Assembly: GCA_028873745.1 (NCBI GenBank)
Contig: JAPPNT010000024.1
Span: forward strand, 1 to 5,429
DNA: 5,429 nt
Reading direction: 5' to 3'
DNA from: Chloroflexota bacterium
GTDB lineage: Bacteria; Chloroflexota; Dehalococcoidia; Lucifugimonadales; UBA1127
Shown here one piece after another: positions 5,415 to 5,429 of the stretch (its first letter is position 1; the number at the start of each line of letters is the position of its first letter). A model generated the notes under the pieces. The model ran no database searches. It had not been told where the DNA came from and saw only the letters and a program-made list of their open reading frames with translations. Made by a program: the position numbers and the translations under genes.

Positions 5415-5429
5415 CTCCTACCCCTCCTG

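Noticed and set aside
1..5429. Multi-gene defence, biosynthetic or mobile system
   Set aside because: Strands alternate, genes have separate promoters and families are unrelated. The lone HNH gene at the edge is not enough to claim a defence or mobile locus. I saw no direct-repeat arrays, transposase, integrase or tRNA-like sequences.

Overview
The window is GC-rich bacterial chromosomal DNA with six protein-coding genes and no RNA gene, CRISPR array, insertion sequence or prophage module that I can recognise. The organism cannot be fixed from the sequence alone. Three things together make me suspect an uncultured Chloroflexota lineage (Dehalococcoidia or SAR202-like): high GC, an NHL-repeat protein of the amidating-lyase-like family beside a small split-barrel flavoprotein, and a 4,5-dihydroxyphthalate-decarboxylase-like protein. 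This is an inference from remembered gene content and has only low to moderate confidence.

Layout. Positions 1-1013 (minus) hold an almost complete type I-beta DAHP synthase (aroF), the first enzyme of the shikimate pathway, cut at its C-terminus by the window edge. A 164-base divergent intergenic region with back-to-back promoter candidates separates it from 1178-2113 (plus), a 311-residue protein of the 4,5-dihydroxyphthalate decarboxylase / periplasmic-binding-like family that lacks a signal peptide. A strong GC hairpin (2139-2172) and a new promoter candidate follow. Next comes 2278-3096 (plus), a 272-residue protein I do not recognise. It converges on 3122-3541 (minus), a 139-residue pyridoxamine-5'-phosphate-oxidase-like split-barrel protein. 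The end of the unrecognised gene lies inside a large inverted repeat (3052-3096) that could stop transcription for the converging pair.

A second divergent region (3542-3744) carries two promoter candidates, one for the split-barrel gene and one for 3745-4692 (plus). The latter encodes a six-bladed NHL propeller protein that keeps residues matching the active site of peptidyl-alpha-hydroxyglycine amidating lyase. After a 107-base convergent gap, 4800-5414 (minus) encodes an HNH endonuclease-family protein with an unrecognised N-terminal region and a basic, low-complexity tail.

The genes alternate in strand (-,+,+,-,+,-), and most appear to have their own promoter, so there is no clear multigene operon. 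aroF is a housekeeping gene. The others look like independent single-gene units and I see no shared pathway. I found no convincing new multi-gene system. The best leads are the signal-less amidating-lyase-like propeller, the unrecognised 272-residue protein, the inverted repeat over its stop codon and the unusual architecture of the HNH protein.
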